This document shows positions 4,779 through 11,196 of a stretch of 11,196 nt of DNA, one piece after another. The translations under genes were made by a program, and so were the position numbers. Origin of the DNA: Christensenella sp. UBA5394 (GTDB lineage: Bacteria > Bacillota > Clostridia > Christensenellales > CAG-138); the NCBI GenBank assembly GCA_002409725.1, contig DHOI01000016.1:23013-34208 (forward strand), read 5' to 3'. The notes beneath the pieces were generated by a model, which saw nothing but the letters and a program-made list of their open reading frames with translations, was not told where the DNA came from and did not search any database. The first letter of the stretch is position 1; each line of letters begins with the position of its first letter.

Positions 4779-5642
4779 ATGAAGAAAATGTTTGCGTATA
4801 TTATGGCGGCGGCCCTGCTGGCCATCGGCCTCACGGGCTGCGGCGGCGCCAATACGGAAGGCGGCGGCAAGATCAACGTGGTCTCCCGCGAAGATGGCTC
4901 AGGCACCCGGGGCGCTTTCATTGAGCTATTTGGGGTGGAGGAAAAGGACGCCAATGGCGAAAAGGTGGATATGACGCTGGATGCAGCGGAGATCACCAAC
5001 AGCACCTCGGTGATGATGACCTCGGTGGCTGGCAGCAAAAGCTCCATCGGCTATATCTCCCTGGGTTCCCTCAACGATACGGTCAAGGCCCTGAAGATCG
5101 AGGGCGTGGCCCCCAGCGTGGCGGCCATCAAGGACGGCAGTTATGCCATCTCCCGCCAGTTCAACATCGCGGTGGGCGCGAGTGTGAGCGAAGCCGCCAA
5201 GGATTTCATGGCCTTTATCATGAGCGCACAAGGGCAGGCCGTGGTGGAGGGCAAGGGTTATATCGCCGTGGAGAGCAGCGGGGCCTATAGCGCCACTGCC
5301 GCCGGCGGCAAGGTGGTAGTGGCCGGCTCCTCCTCCGTCACCCCGGTGATGGAGGCCTTGAAGGAAGCTTACCAGGCTGTGAACCCCGGCGTGGAGGTGG
5401 AGATTCAGCAGAGCGATTCCACCACCGGCATGAACTCGGTGATCGAGGGCATCTGCGACATCGGCATGGCCTCCCGCGAGCTGAAGGAGAGCGAGCTGGC
5501 GGCGGGCATCACCCCCACGGTGATCGCGCTGGATGGCATCGCGGTGATCGTCAACAAGGATAACCCCTTGGAGGGTTTGAGCAAGGAGCAAGTGAAGGGC
5601 ATCTATACCGGCAGCCTCACGGACTGGGCCGAGGTGCAATGA
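4779..5642 (+). CDS. pstS: Phosphate-binding lipoprotein PstS, circularly permuted
   Basis: 287-residue extracellular phosphate receptor of the Pst ABC importer. The signal peptide is lipoprotein-type: short basic start, hydrophobic stretch, lipobox GLTGC with the lipidated Cys at residue 21. The order of the mature halves is swapped relative to classical PstS. Residues about 31-165 match the part that normally comes second (INVVSREDGSGTR, then SSIGYISLGSL, then FIMSAQGQAVVEGKGYI, usually the C-terminus). A Gly/Ala/Ser linker follows, and residues about 178-287 match the part that normally comes first (KVVVAGSSSVTPVMEAL, then QSDSTTGMNSVIEGICDIGMASR split across the phosphate site, ALDGIAVIVN, and IYTGSLTDWAEV). 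It stops exactly at the canonical junction. Both phosphate-contact segments (the GSSSVTP and DGSGTR turns, plus SDSTTG) are present, so binding should be retained. First gene of the operon. Nothing downstream restores a second copy, so this is not a truncated duplication. Confidence 0.93.
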   Translation: MKKMFAYIMAAALLAIGLTGCGGANTEGGGKINVVSREDGSGTRGAFIELFGVEEKDANGEKVDMTLDAAEITNSTSVMMTSVAGSKSSIGYISLGSLNDTVKALKIEGVAPSVAAIKDGSYAISRQFNIAVGASVSEAAKDFMAFIMSAQGQAVVEGKGYIAVESSGAYSATAAGGKVVVAGSSSVTPVMEALKEAYQAVNPGVEVEIQQSDSTTGMNSVIEGICDIGMASRELKESELAAGITPTVIALDGIAVIVNKDNPLEGLSKEQVKGIYTGSLTDWAEVQ

Positions 5643-5660
5643 ACGAACGAAGCGGAAATC

Positions 5661-5679
5661 GCCGGGGCCAGGCCCCGGC
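5661..5679 (+). other. Intercistronic hairpin between pstS and pstC
   Basis: GCCGGGGCC (5661-5669), one base, GGCCCCGGC (5671-5679) is a perfect palindrome giving a very stable stem. There is no U-tract after it, so full termination is unlikely. Its position just after the binding-protein gene matches mRNA hairpins that protect the upstream message, or partly stop transcription, so that binding protein is made in excess over membrane subunits. Confidence 0.65.
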
Positions 5680-5722
5680 TTCCCTGCGTCTATGGGGAAC
5701 CAATCCGTTAAAGGAGCTTGCC

Positions 5723-6571
5723 ATGAACCGTTTAAAGGAAACATGCCTGAAGTATGTATTTTTGCTATGCGCCTGCGTTTCTATTCTGTGCGTGGTGCTG
5801 ATCTGCCTCTTTCTCTTCGCCAACGGCCTGCCCGCCATTGCCGAAATCGGCCCGCTAAATTTTTTGCTGGGAACCAGGTGGAAGCCCGGCAACGACATCT
5901 ACGGCATTGCGCCTATGATTGTGGGTAGCTTGTATGTGACGGCCGGGGCCATATTGGCCGGGGTGCCGCTGGGCATCCTCACGGCTGTATATATTGCCAA
6001 GTTCGCCTCGCGCAAGGTCAACCGGGCGCTGTGGCCCGCCATTTCCCTGATGGCGGGCATCCCCTCCATCATTTATGGCTTTTTCGGCCTGGTGGTGCTG
6101 GTTCCCCTCATGGAAGCCCTTTTTGGCGGCGGCAAAAGCGTACTTACGGCCTCCATCCTCTTAGGCATCATGATTTTGCCCACCATCGTCAACGTATCCG
6201 AATCCGCCATTAGGGCCGTGCCGGAGAGCTATTACGAAGGGGCGCTGGCCCTGGGGGCCAGCCATGAGCGCAGCGTGTTCTTTGCCGTGCTGCCGGCTGC
6301 CAAATCCGGCCTACTGGCAGCGGTGGTGCTGGGCATAGGCCGGGCGGTCGGGGAGACTATGGCGGTAATCATGGTGGCCGGCAACCAGGCGGTGATCCCC
6401 GATAGCATTTTTAACGGCGTGCGCACCATGACGGCCAACATCGTGCTGGAAATGGGCTATGCGGCGGACCTGCACCGCGAGGCGCTGATCGCCACGGCCG
6501 TGGTGCTGTTCGTCTTCATCCTGCTCATCAACCTGCTGCTCTCTCTGCTTAGAAGGAGGGAGCGGGCATGA
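5723..6571 (+). CDS. pstC: Phosphate ABC transporter permease PstC
   Basis: 282-residue inner membrane permease that pairs with PstA to form the phosphate channel. N-terminal membrane segment at about 11-33, a periplasm-facing stretch with the PstC-typical LNFLLGTRWKPGNDIYGIAPMIVGSL (45-70, written here only as a region name), then about five further membrane segments. The cytoplasmic EAA loop that docks on PstB is EGALALGASHERSVFFAVLP (172-191), followed by GRAVGETMAVIMVAGN (206-221), a family hallmark. The start at 5723 is chosen because AAAGGAG lies 7 bases upstream and the protein then starts directly before its first membrane segment. The in-frame ATG at 5639, overlapping the pstS stop, would add 28 polar residues encoded across the hairpin and lacks a usable ribosome site. 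Its stop overlaps the pstA start by 4 bases. Confidence 0.95.
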   Translation: MNRLKETCLKYVFLLCACVSILCVVLICLFLFANGLPAIAEIGPLNFLLGTRWKPGNDIYGIAPMIVGSLYVTAGAILAGVPLGILTAVYIAKFASRKVNRALWPAISLMAGIPSIIYGFFGLVVLVPLMEALFGGGKSVLTASILLGIMILPTIVNVSESAIRAVPESYYEGALALGASHERSVFFAVLPAAKSGLLAAVVLGIGRAVGETMAVIMVAGNQAVIPDSIFNGVRTMTANIVLEMGYAADLHREALIATAVVLFVFILLINLLLSLLRRRERA

Positions 6572-7398
6572 AGAAGGATTATCTATCCATCCTGCTCAAA
6601 GCCGCCGTGCGGCTGGCAGCCGTGCTGAGCGTGGCCGTGATCGCCTTTCTGGTGGGCTATATCTTGGTAAAGGGCTCGCCCCACCTCAAACCGTCCCTCT
6701 TTGCCCGGGAATATAGCAGCGAGAATGTTTCCCTGCTGCCGGCGCTGATCAATACCATATTTATAACCATTCTGTCCCTGCTGCTGGCTGGGCCGCTGGG
6801 CATCTTTTCGGCTGTGTATCTTCATGAATACGCACGCCGGGGCAATAGGCTGGTGAAGGTGATTCGCATGGCCGCGGAGGTGCTCGCTGGCATCCCCTCC
6901 ATCGTATACGGCCTTTTCGGCATGATCTTCTTCGTGGTCACACTGGGCTGGGGCTACTCCCTCCTGGCGGGCACGTGCACGCTGACCATTATGATCTTGC
7001 CCCTGATCATGCGTACCACCGAGGAAGCACTGATGTCCGTGCCGGATGCCTACCGCGAGGGAAGCTTCGGCCTGGGGGCCGGCAAGCTGCGCACGGTGTT
7101 CGCCATTGTGCTGCCCGCGGCTGTGCCGGGCATATTGGCCGGGATCATCCTGTCCATCGGCCGCATCGTGGGGGAAACGGCGGCGCTGATCTTCACCGCG
7201 GGCACGCTGGCCAAGGTGGCCGGAGGCCTGTTCGACTCCACGCGCACGCTGGCCGTGCATATGTACAACCTCTCGAGCGAGGGGCTGTATATCGACCAAA
7301 CCTATGCCACGGCCGTAGTGCTGCTGGCGCTGGTGGCGCTAATCAACGCCTGCTCGGCGTGGCTCGCCAAAAGAATGAGCGGAGGACGCAATGGATAA
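6568..7398 (+). CDS. pstA: Phosphate ABC transporter permease PstA
   Basis: 276-residue partner permease of PstC. N-terminal membrane segment at about 14-34, an external stretch with the PstA-type [12 protein letters not shown] (57-68), then the MetI-like permease core with [12 protein letters not shown] (78-89) and [15 protein letters not shown] (105-119). The EAA loop for PstB contact is [21 protein letters not shown] (163-183 region), followed by [15 protein letters not shown] (198-212). The ATG overlaps the pstC stop as ATGA, with GGAGGGAG just upstream, so translation is coupled and subunits are likely made one to one. It ends 8 bases inside pstB. Confidence 0.95.
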   Translation: MKKDYLSILLKAAVRLAAVLSVAVIAFLVGYILVKGSPHLKPSLFAREYSSENVSLLPALINTIFITILSLLLAGPLGIFSAVYLHEYARRGNRLVKVIRMAAEVLAGIPSIVYGLFGMIFFVVTLGWGYSLLAGTCTLTIMILPLIMRTTEEALMSVPDAYREGSFGLGAGKLRTVFAIVLPAAVPGILAGIILSIGRIVGETAALIFTAGTLAKVAGGLFDSTRTLAVHMYNLSSEGLYIDQTYATAVVLLALVALINACSAWLAKRMSGGRNG

Positions 7399-8140
7399 GA
7401 TTACCATAAAAGACCTAAACCTATATTACGGCAGCTTTCAGGCCCTCAAAGGCATCGATATGGCCATCGGGCAGGGCGAGGTTACGGCTCTCATCGGCCC
7501 CTCGGGCTGCGGCAAATCCACCCTGCTCAAAACGCTCAATCGCATGAACGACCTGGTGGAGGGCTGTCGCATTACAGGCTCCGTGGCGCTGGATGGGGTG
7601 GATATCTACGGCGGCATGGACATCAACCTTTTGCGCAAGCGGGTGGGCATGGTGTTTCAAAAGCCCAACCCCTTCCCCATGAGCGTTTACGACAATATCG
7701 CCTTCGGCCCCCGCACGCACGGGGTGCGCTCCAGAATCAGGCTGGATGAGATCGTGGAAAGTTCCCTCAAGGCCGCGGCCATTTGGGAGGAGACCAAGGA
7801 CCGGCTCAAAAAGAGCGCCCTGAGCCTTTCGGGCGGGCAGCAGCAACGGCTCTGCATCGCCCGGGCCCTGGCCGTGGAGCCGGAGGTGCTGCTGATGGAT
7901 GAGCCCACCTCTGCGCTCGACCCCATCTCCACCTCCAAGATAGAAGACCTTGTGGCTGAATTGAAAATGAAATATACTATAGCCATCGTTACGCACAACA
8001 TGCAGCAGGCCGCCCGCATTGCGGATAAGACAGCTTTTTTCCTGCTGGGAGAGCTGATCGAATACGGCGATACCGATCGCATGTTCTCCATGCCCCGGGA
8101 TAAGCGCACAGAGGATTATATTACAGGGAGGTTCGGTTGA
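7391..8140 (+). CDS. pstB: Phosphate ABC transporter ATPase PstB
   Basis: 249-residue ATP-hydrolysing subunit that drives phosphate import on the cytoplasmic face. All ABC motifs are intact: Walker [10 protein letters not shown] (36-44), Q-loop Q90 in [12 protein letters not shown] (88-99, typical of PstB), signature LSGGQQQR (146-153), Walker B LLMDEP with D170/E171, D-loop SALDP (174-178) and switch His202 in IVTHN. The length is standard for PstB. GGAGG (7381-7385) lies 5 bases before the ATG, inside the end of pstA, so initiation is coupled. Active transporter expected. Confidence 0.98.
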   Translation: MDKITIKDLNLYYGSFQALKGIDMAIGQGEVTALIGPSGCGKSTLLKTLNRMNDLVEGCRITGSVALDGVDIYGGMDINLLRKRVGMVFQKPNPFPMSVYDNIAFGPRTHGVRSRIRLDEIVESSLKAAAIWEETKDRLKKSALSLSGGQQQRLCIARALAVEPEVLLMDEPTSALDPISTSKIEDLVAELKMKYTIAIVTHNMQQAARIADKTAFFLLGELIEYGDTDRMFSMPRDKRTEDYITGRFG

Positions 8141-8802
8141 TGAGAAGGCGTTTTGATGAGCAGCTGGAACTACTGCATACCAGCATGATCCGCATGGGCG
8201 CCCTCTGCGAGGACGCGATTGCCAGCGCCACGAAGGCCTTGCTCGAAGGGGACGCTTCCTTTGGCGAAAAGGCCATGGCATTGGAGCAGGACATCAACCT
8301 GCAGGAGCGGGAGATCGAGCAGGCCTGCCTGCGCCTGCTCTTGCACCAGCAGCCCGTGGCCGGGGATTTGCGCACCATCACCGCTGCCCAGAAAATGGTA
8401 ACGGATATGGAGCGCATCGGCGACCAGGCCGCGGATATCGCCGAGCTTTCCGCCTTTATGCAGGGCAGCCCTGTGGGCAGCGATGTACACATCGCGGACA
8501 TGGCCCGCGCCACCATTAAAATGGTTACGGACAGCATCGATTCCTTTGTGGCCGGCAACCAGGCTAAGGCCACGGCCGTGATCGCCTACGACGACGTGGT
8601 GGATGACCTTTTCAGCAAGATCAAGGGGGAGCTGATCCAGCAGCTGGTGCAGGACAGCAGCCTGGCCGAGGATTGCCTGGATCTGCTGATGATCGCCAAA
8701 TATTTCGAGCGCATCGGCGACCACGCGGAGAACATCGCCGAGTGGGTGCTCTACGCGCTTACCGGCAGTAAAACAGGGAGCGGGCCGGAGGAAGGCCGAT
8801 GA
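8140..8802 (+). CDS. phoU: Phosphate signalling regulator PhoU
   Basis: 220-residue all-helical protein of two repeated PhoU three-helix bundles. The metal-binding motifs are DMERIGDQAADIAE (89-102) in the first and YFERIGDHAENIAEW (188-202) in the second. PhoU is cytoplasmic and links the Pst transporter to the PhoR kinase, keeping PhoR in the inhibitory state when phosphate is plentiful and restraining uptake. The ATG at 8140 shares one base with the pstB stop (TGATG), with GGGAGG 8 bases upstream. A TTG at 8137 directly before it is also in frame but is a poorer choice. The stop overlaps the phoP start by 4 bases. Confidence 0.95.
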   Translation: MRRRFDEQLELLHTSMIRMGALCEDAIASATKALLEGDASFGEKAMALEQDINLQEREIEQACLRLLLHQQPVAGDLRTITAAQKMVTDMERIGDQAADIAELSAFMQGSPVGSDVHIADMARATIKMVTDSIDSFVAGNQAKATAVIAYDDVVDDLFSKIKGELIQQLVQDSSLAEDCLDLLMIAKYFERIGDHAENIAEWVLYALTGSKTGSGPEEGR

Positions 8803-9473
8803 TCTACGTGCTGGAGGATGAAGCCAGCATCCGTAAGCTGGTCGTCTATACGCTGAACAATTCCGGCCTGGAAGCGCGGGGCTTTGGTGCGGCGGAGGAA
8901 TTCTGGCAGGCAATGGGGGAGCAAAGGCCCAACCTGGCGCTGCTCGATATCATGCTGCCCGGCGAGGATGGGCTCAGCGTTTTGCAAAAGCTGCGTTCCG
9001 CCCCAGCCACGGCCCGCCTGCCCGTGATGATGCTTACAGCCCGGGGTACAGAATACGACAAGGTCATGGGCCTTAATCTGGGCGCGGATGATTACCTGCC
9101 CAAGCCCTTTGGCATGATGGAGCTGGTGGCACGGGTGCGCAGCCTTTTGCGCCGCGCGGAGCCGGAGGAGAAACAGGAAGAATACCGCCTGGGCGAACTG
9201 TTCGTGAGCATCCCCAGGCACCTGGTGCTGGCAAACGGTCAAAGCGTCAGCCTCACCTTAAAGGAATTCGACGTGCTGGCCTATCTCTTGCGCAACAGCG
9301 GCATCGTTTTGACCAGGGATCAGATCATGTCCAATGTTTGGGGCTATGATTTCACAGGCGAAAGCCGCACGGTGGATGTGCATATCCGCACCCTGCGCTC
9401 AAAGCTGGGGGATTGTGCGGAGCTCATCGAGACCGTTCGCGGCGTGGGCTACCGCATCGGAGGGGCAGCATGA
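8799..9473 (+). CDS. phoP: OmpR/PhoB-family response regulator, phosphate regulon (PhoP)
   Basis: 224-residue two-component response regulator. The receiver domain is at 1-115 with acidic pocket E6/D7, phospho-acceptor D50 (LLDIMLP), T80 (MLTAR) and K102 (YLPKPF). The winged-helix DNA-binding domain is at about 128-222, with LTLKEFDVLAYLL, then the recognition region VDVHIRTLRSKLG and the wing VRGVGYRI. Complete and apparently functional. Position after phoU and before the PhoR kinase assigns it to phosphate control; PhoB is the equivalent name in proteobacteria. Likely targets are PHO-type direct repeats such as those proposed ahead of pstS. Start and stop both overlap neighbours as ATGA, implying coupled translation. 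Confidence 0.93.
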   Translation: MIYVLEDEASIRKLVVYTLNNSGLEARGFGAAEEFWQAMGEQRPNLALLDIMLPGEDGLSVLQKLRSAPATARLPVMMLTARGTEYDKVMGLNLGADDYLPKPFGMMELVARVRSLLRRAEPEEKQEEYRLGELFVSIPRHLVLANGQSVSLTLKEFDVLAYLLRNSGIVLTRDQIMSNVWGYDFTGESRTVDVHIRTLRSKLGDCAELIETVRGVGYRIGGAA

Positions 9474-11125
9474 AGCGCAAGATTTTCCGCTTTGCAGCCC
9501 TGCTGGCCGCCCTGGCCGTGCTGATCAGCTCCGTGCTGATCACCGCCGCCGCCTATAATGATTTTTTTCGCACCATCAAGCGGGAGGTGGCTGCGCAGGC
9601 TTCCTACATCCGCTTGGGTCTGGAGCTGGGGGGCGAAGCTTACCTTTCGCAGATCGAGCGCCGCACCGGCCACAGGCTGACGTTGATCGCGGCGGACGGC
9701 AAGGTGCTTTTTGACAGCGTGAGCGACCCGGCCCAGATGGATAACCACCTCAGCAGGGAGGAGGTGCGGGAGGCCCTGGAAACCGGTGTGGGCGAGAGCA
9801 CCCGCTATTCAAGCACCCTCAGAGAGCAAACCTATTATTCTGCCGTAAAGCTCTCGGATGGCTCCATCCTCAGGGTGGCCAGTTCCATGGATAGCGTGCT
9901 TGCCTCCTACAACAGCCTTTTCTGGTTGGTGGCGCTTATCGCCTTGGCCGTTACGGCCCTTTCGGCCTTGATCGCCTCGCTGGTAACACGGCACATCGTT
10001 CGGCCTATCAACGCGCTCGATCTCGACCACCCTGAAAACAGCGCCATCTATGACGAGCTGGTACCCCTGCTCAGCCGCATCAAGGAGCAGCGCGGCGAGA
10101 TTGGCCGCCAGATGGCGGAGCTTGATCAGCGCCGGGCCGAATTCAGCGCCATCACGGAAAACATGGACGAGGGCTTCCTCATCCTCAACCGTGAGGGCAA
10201 GGTGCTTTCACACAATAAAAGCGCCCTGCGCCTGCTGGATGCGCAGCTATCAAGCCCTGTGGGTGTGCACATCCTGGCGCTCAACCGCAGCGAGCCCTTC
10301 CGCGATGTAACGGAGGCGGCCCTTGCGGGCGAAGCGCATGAGCGCATCGTGGAGCTTGCCGGGCGGCAATGCCAGGTATTTGCCAGCCCCGTCAAAAACG
10401 AGAGCGCCGTGCAGGGTGCGGTGCTGTTGCTGATGGATGTAACCGAAAAGCAGGAGCGCGAAAAGCTGCGCCGTGAATTCACAGCCAATGTATCCCATGA
10501 GCTGAAAACGCCGCTCACCGCCATTTCCGGCTATGCGGAGATTATGATGGGCGGCCTGGCCAAGCCGGAGGATGTGCCGGAATTCCTGCAAAGCATATAT
10601 AGCGAGACCCAGCGCCTCATCGCCCTGGTGCGCGATCTGATGCTGCTCTCCAAGCTGGAGGAGGATGCCCCCCCCGCTCGTGAGCGGATCGACCTGCTGG
10701 CGCTGGCTGAGGAAACGGCAAGCCGCCTATCCGCCAATGCGGCGGCACGGGGCGTAGACGTATCCGTAGCCGGCAAAGCGTTGGAGATCATGGGTATGCG
10801 CTCCGTGCTGGAAGAGATGGCCTACAACCTGCTGGAAAACGCCATCAAATACAACAGGCCCGGCGGCTCGGTCACGATCTCAATAAAAAAGGCGGGGGAG
10901 CGCGCCGTCCTGACTGTGACAGATACGGGCATCGGCATACCCAAGGCCGAGCAGGCGCGCATTTTCGAGCGCTTTTACCGGGTGGAGAAAAGCCGCAGCC
11001 GCGCCATCGAGGGCACGGGTCTGGGCCTGGCCATTGTCAAGCACGGTGCATTGCTGCACGGCGCACAGGTATCGGTGAAGAGCGGCTCCGCAGGCAGCAC
11101 CTTTACAGTACGATTCCCGATGTAG
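9470..11125 (+). CDS. phoR: Phosphate regulon sensor histidine kinase PhoR
   Basis: 551-residue membrane histidine kinase paired with the preceding regulator. Membrane segment 1 at about 8-28, an extracytoplasmic sensing domain at about 30-148, membrane segment 2 at about 150-173. A degenerate HAMP-like linker follows (RPINALDLDHPENS then YDELVPLLSRI), then a coiled coil (about 200-226) and a PAS domain (about 227-325). The HisKA dimerisation box FTANVSHELKTPLTAI carries phospho-acceptor His343. The ATPase domain has N-box NLLENAIKYN (453-462), G1 DTGIGIP (485-491), F-box FERFYRV and G2 GTGLGL (515-520). All catalytic motifs are present. The ATG at 9470 overlaps the phoP stop as ATGA, with GGAGGGG at 9459-9465; a longer in-frame start at 9413 would add 19 residues encoded inside phoP and is rejected. 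Last gene of the operon. Confidence 0.94.
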   Translation: MKRKIFRFAALLAALAVLISSVLITAAAYNDFFRTIKREVAAQASYIRLGLELGGEAYLSQIERRTGHRLTLIAADGKVLFDSVSDPAQMDNHLSREEVREALETGVGESTRYSSTLREQTYYSAVKLSDGSILRVASSMDSVLASYNSLFWLVALIALAVTALSALIASLVTRHIVRPINALDLDHPENSAIYDELVPLLSRIKEQRGEIGRQMAELDQRRAEFSAITENMDEGFLILNREGKVLSHNKSALRLLDAQLSSPVGVHILALNRSEPFRDVTEAALAGEAHERIVELAGRQCQVFASPVKNESAVQGAVLLLMDVTEKQEREKLRREFTANVSHELKTPLTAISGYAEIMMGGLAKPEDVPEFLQSIYSETQRLIALVRDLMLLSKLEEDAPPARERIDLLALAEETASRLSANAAARGVDVSVAGKALEIMGMRSVLEEMAYNLLENAIKYNRPGGSVTISIKKAGERAVLTVTDTGIGIPKAEQARIFERFYRVEKSRSRAIEGTGLGLAIVKHGALLHGAQVSVKSGSAGSTFTVRFPM

Positions 11126-11139
11126 CCTTCAAGCAAAGC

Positions 11140-11176
11140 AAAAAGCACCGGCCCGCCTGGATGCCGATGCTTTTTT
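11140..11176 (+). terminator. Terminator of the pst-pho operon
   Basis: AAAAAGCA (11140-11147) pairs with TGCTTTTT (11168-11175), and CGGC (11149-11152) with GCCG (11163-11166), separated by one mismatch and a ten-base loop. Six T follow the GC. It lies 14 bases after the phoR stop. The A-run on the 5' side means it could also work for a - strand gene arriving from the right. Confidence 0.85.
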
Positions 11177-11196
11177 GTATCGTTTGCTGGTCGGCT

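Noticed and set aside
5639..5722. Upstream ATG of pstC overlapping the pstS stop
   Set aside because: It would add 28 polar residues spanning the hairpin and has no well-spaced ribosome site, while the ATG at 5723 has AAAGGAG at ideal spacing.
8137..8139. TTG start for phoU
   Set aside because: The ATG immediately after it has better spacing from GGGAGG and forms the TGATG overlap with the pstB stop.
9413..9469. Upstream in-frame start for phoR inside phoP
   Set aside because: The extra 19 residues are an out-of-frame reading of phoP's conserved C-terminus; the ATG at 9470 has a ribosome site and the operon's usual ATGA overlap.
1..11196. CRISPR array, insertion sequence, prophage or defence genes
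   Set aside because: No spaced direct repeats, transposase, integrase, phage or toxin-antitoxin proteins were seen; all sizeable supported genes are housekeeping, membrane or phosphate-regulon functions.

Overview
The window looks like chromosomal DNA from a GC-rich (about 60% by eye) member of the Firmicutes, most likely class Clostridia. The evidence is strong AGGAGG-type ribosome binding sites, sigma-A-like promoters, hairpin-plus-U-tract terminators, a DNA-binding domain of the Spo0A type (a Firmicutes family), and a pst-pho operon of clostridial style. No insertion sequence, phage gene, CRISPR array, tRNA or rRNA is visible. The genus cannot be fixed from sequence reading alone.

Left part (1-4569), mostly single-gene units. 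The C-terminal 366 residues of the membrane protease FtsH run in from the left edge and end at a strong terminator. A PHP-family phosphoesterase follows on the + strand. A 230-base convergent intergenic region packed with inverted repeats separates it from a small YccF-family membrane protein on the - strand (GTG start). A 392-base non-coding gap between yccF and the next gene holds divergent promoters, two palindromes and a possible folded RNA. Next comes a divergent ribose-phosphate diphosphokinase (PRPP synthetase family) with its own promoter and terminator. After it lies a 117-residue protein that is only the Spo0A C-terminal DNA-binding domain, with no receiver domain. It is preceded by a perfect Spo0A-box core and followed by a UUCG-loop terminator.

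Right part (4570-11196), one phosphate operon: pstS-pstC-pstA-pstB-phoU-phoP-phoR. An extended -10 promoter with PHO-box-like hexamers 11 bases apart lies upstream. From pstC onward the genes overlap by 1-8 bases, which implies translational coupling. An 80-base gap with a strong hairpin separates pstS from pstC, and a terminator ends the operon after phoR. PstS delivers phosphate to the PstC/PstA channel powered by PstB. PhoU links transporter state to the PhoR kinase, and PhoR controls PhoP, which probably acts back on the pst promoter.

The most striking observations are: (1) PstS is circularly permuted, with the half that is C-terminal in textbook PstS coming first and the protein stopping at the canonical domain junction; (2) a receiver-less Spo0A DNA-binding protein has a perfect 0A-box core in its own upstream region; (3) the PRPP synthetase lacks several usual substrate-loop residues; (4) the intergenic regions hold unexplained inverted-repeat structure.
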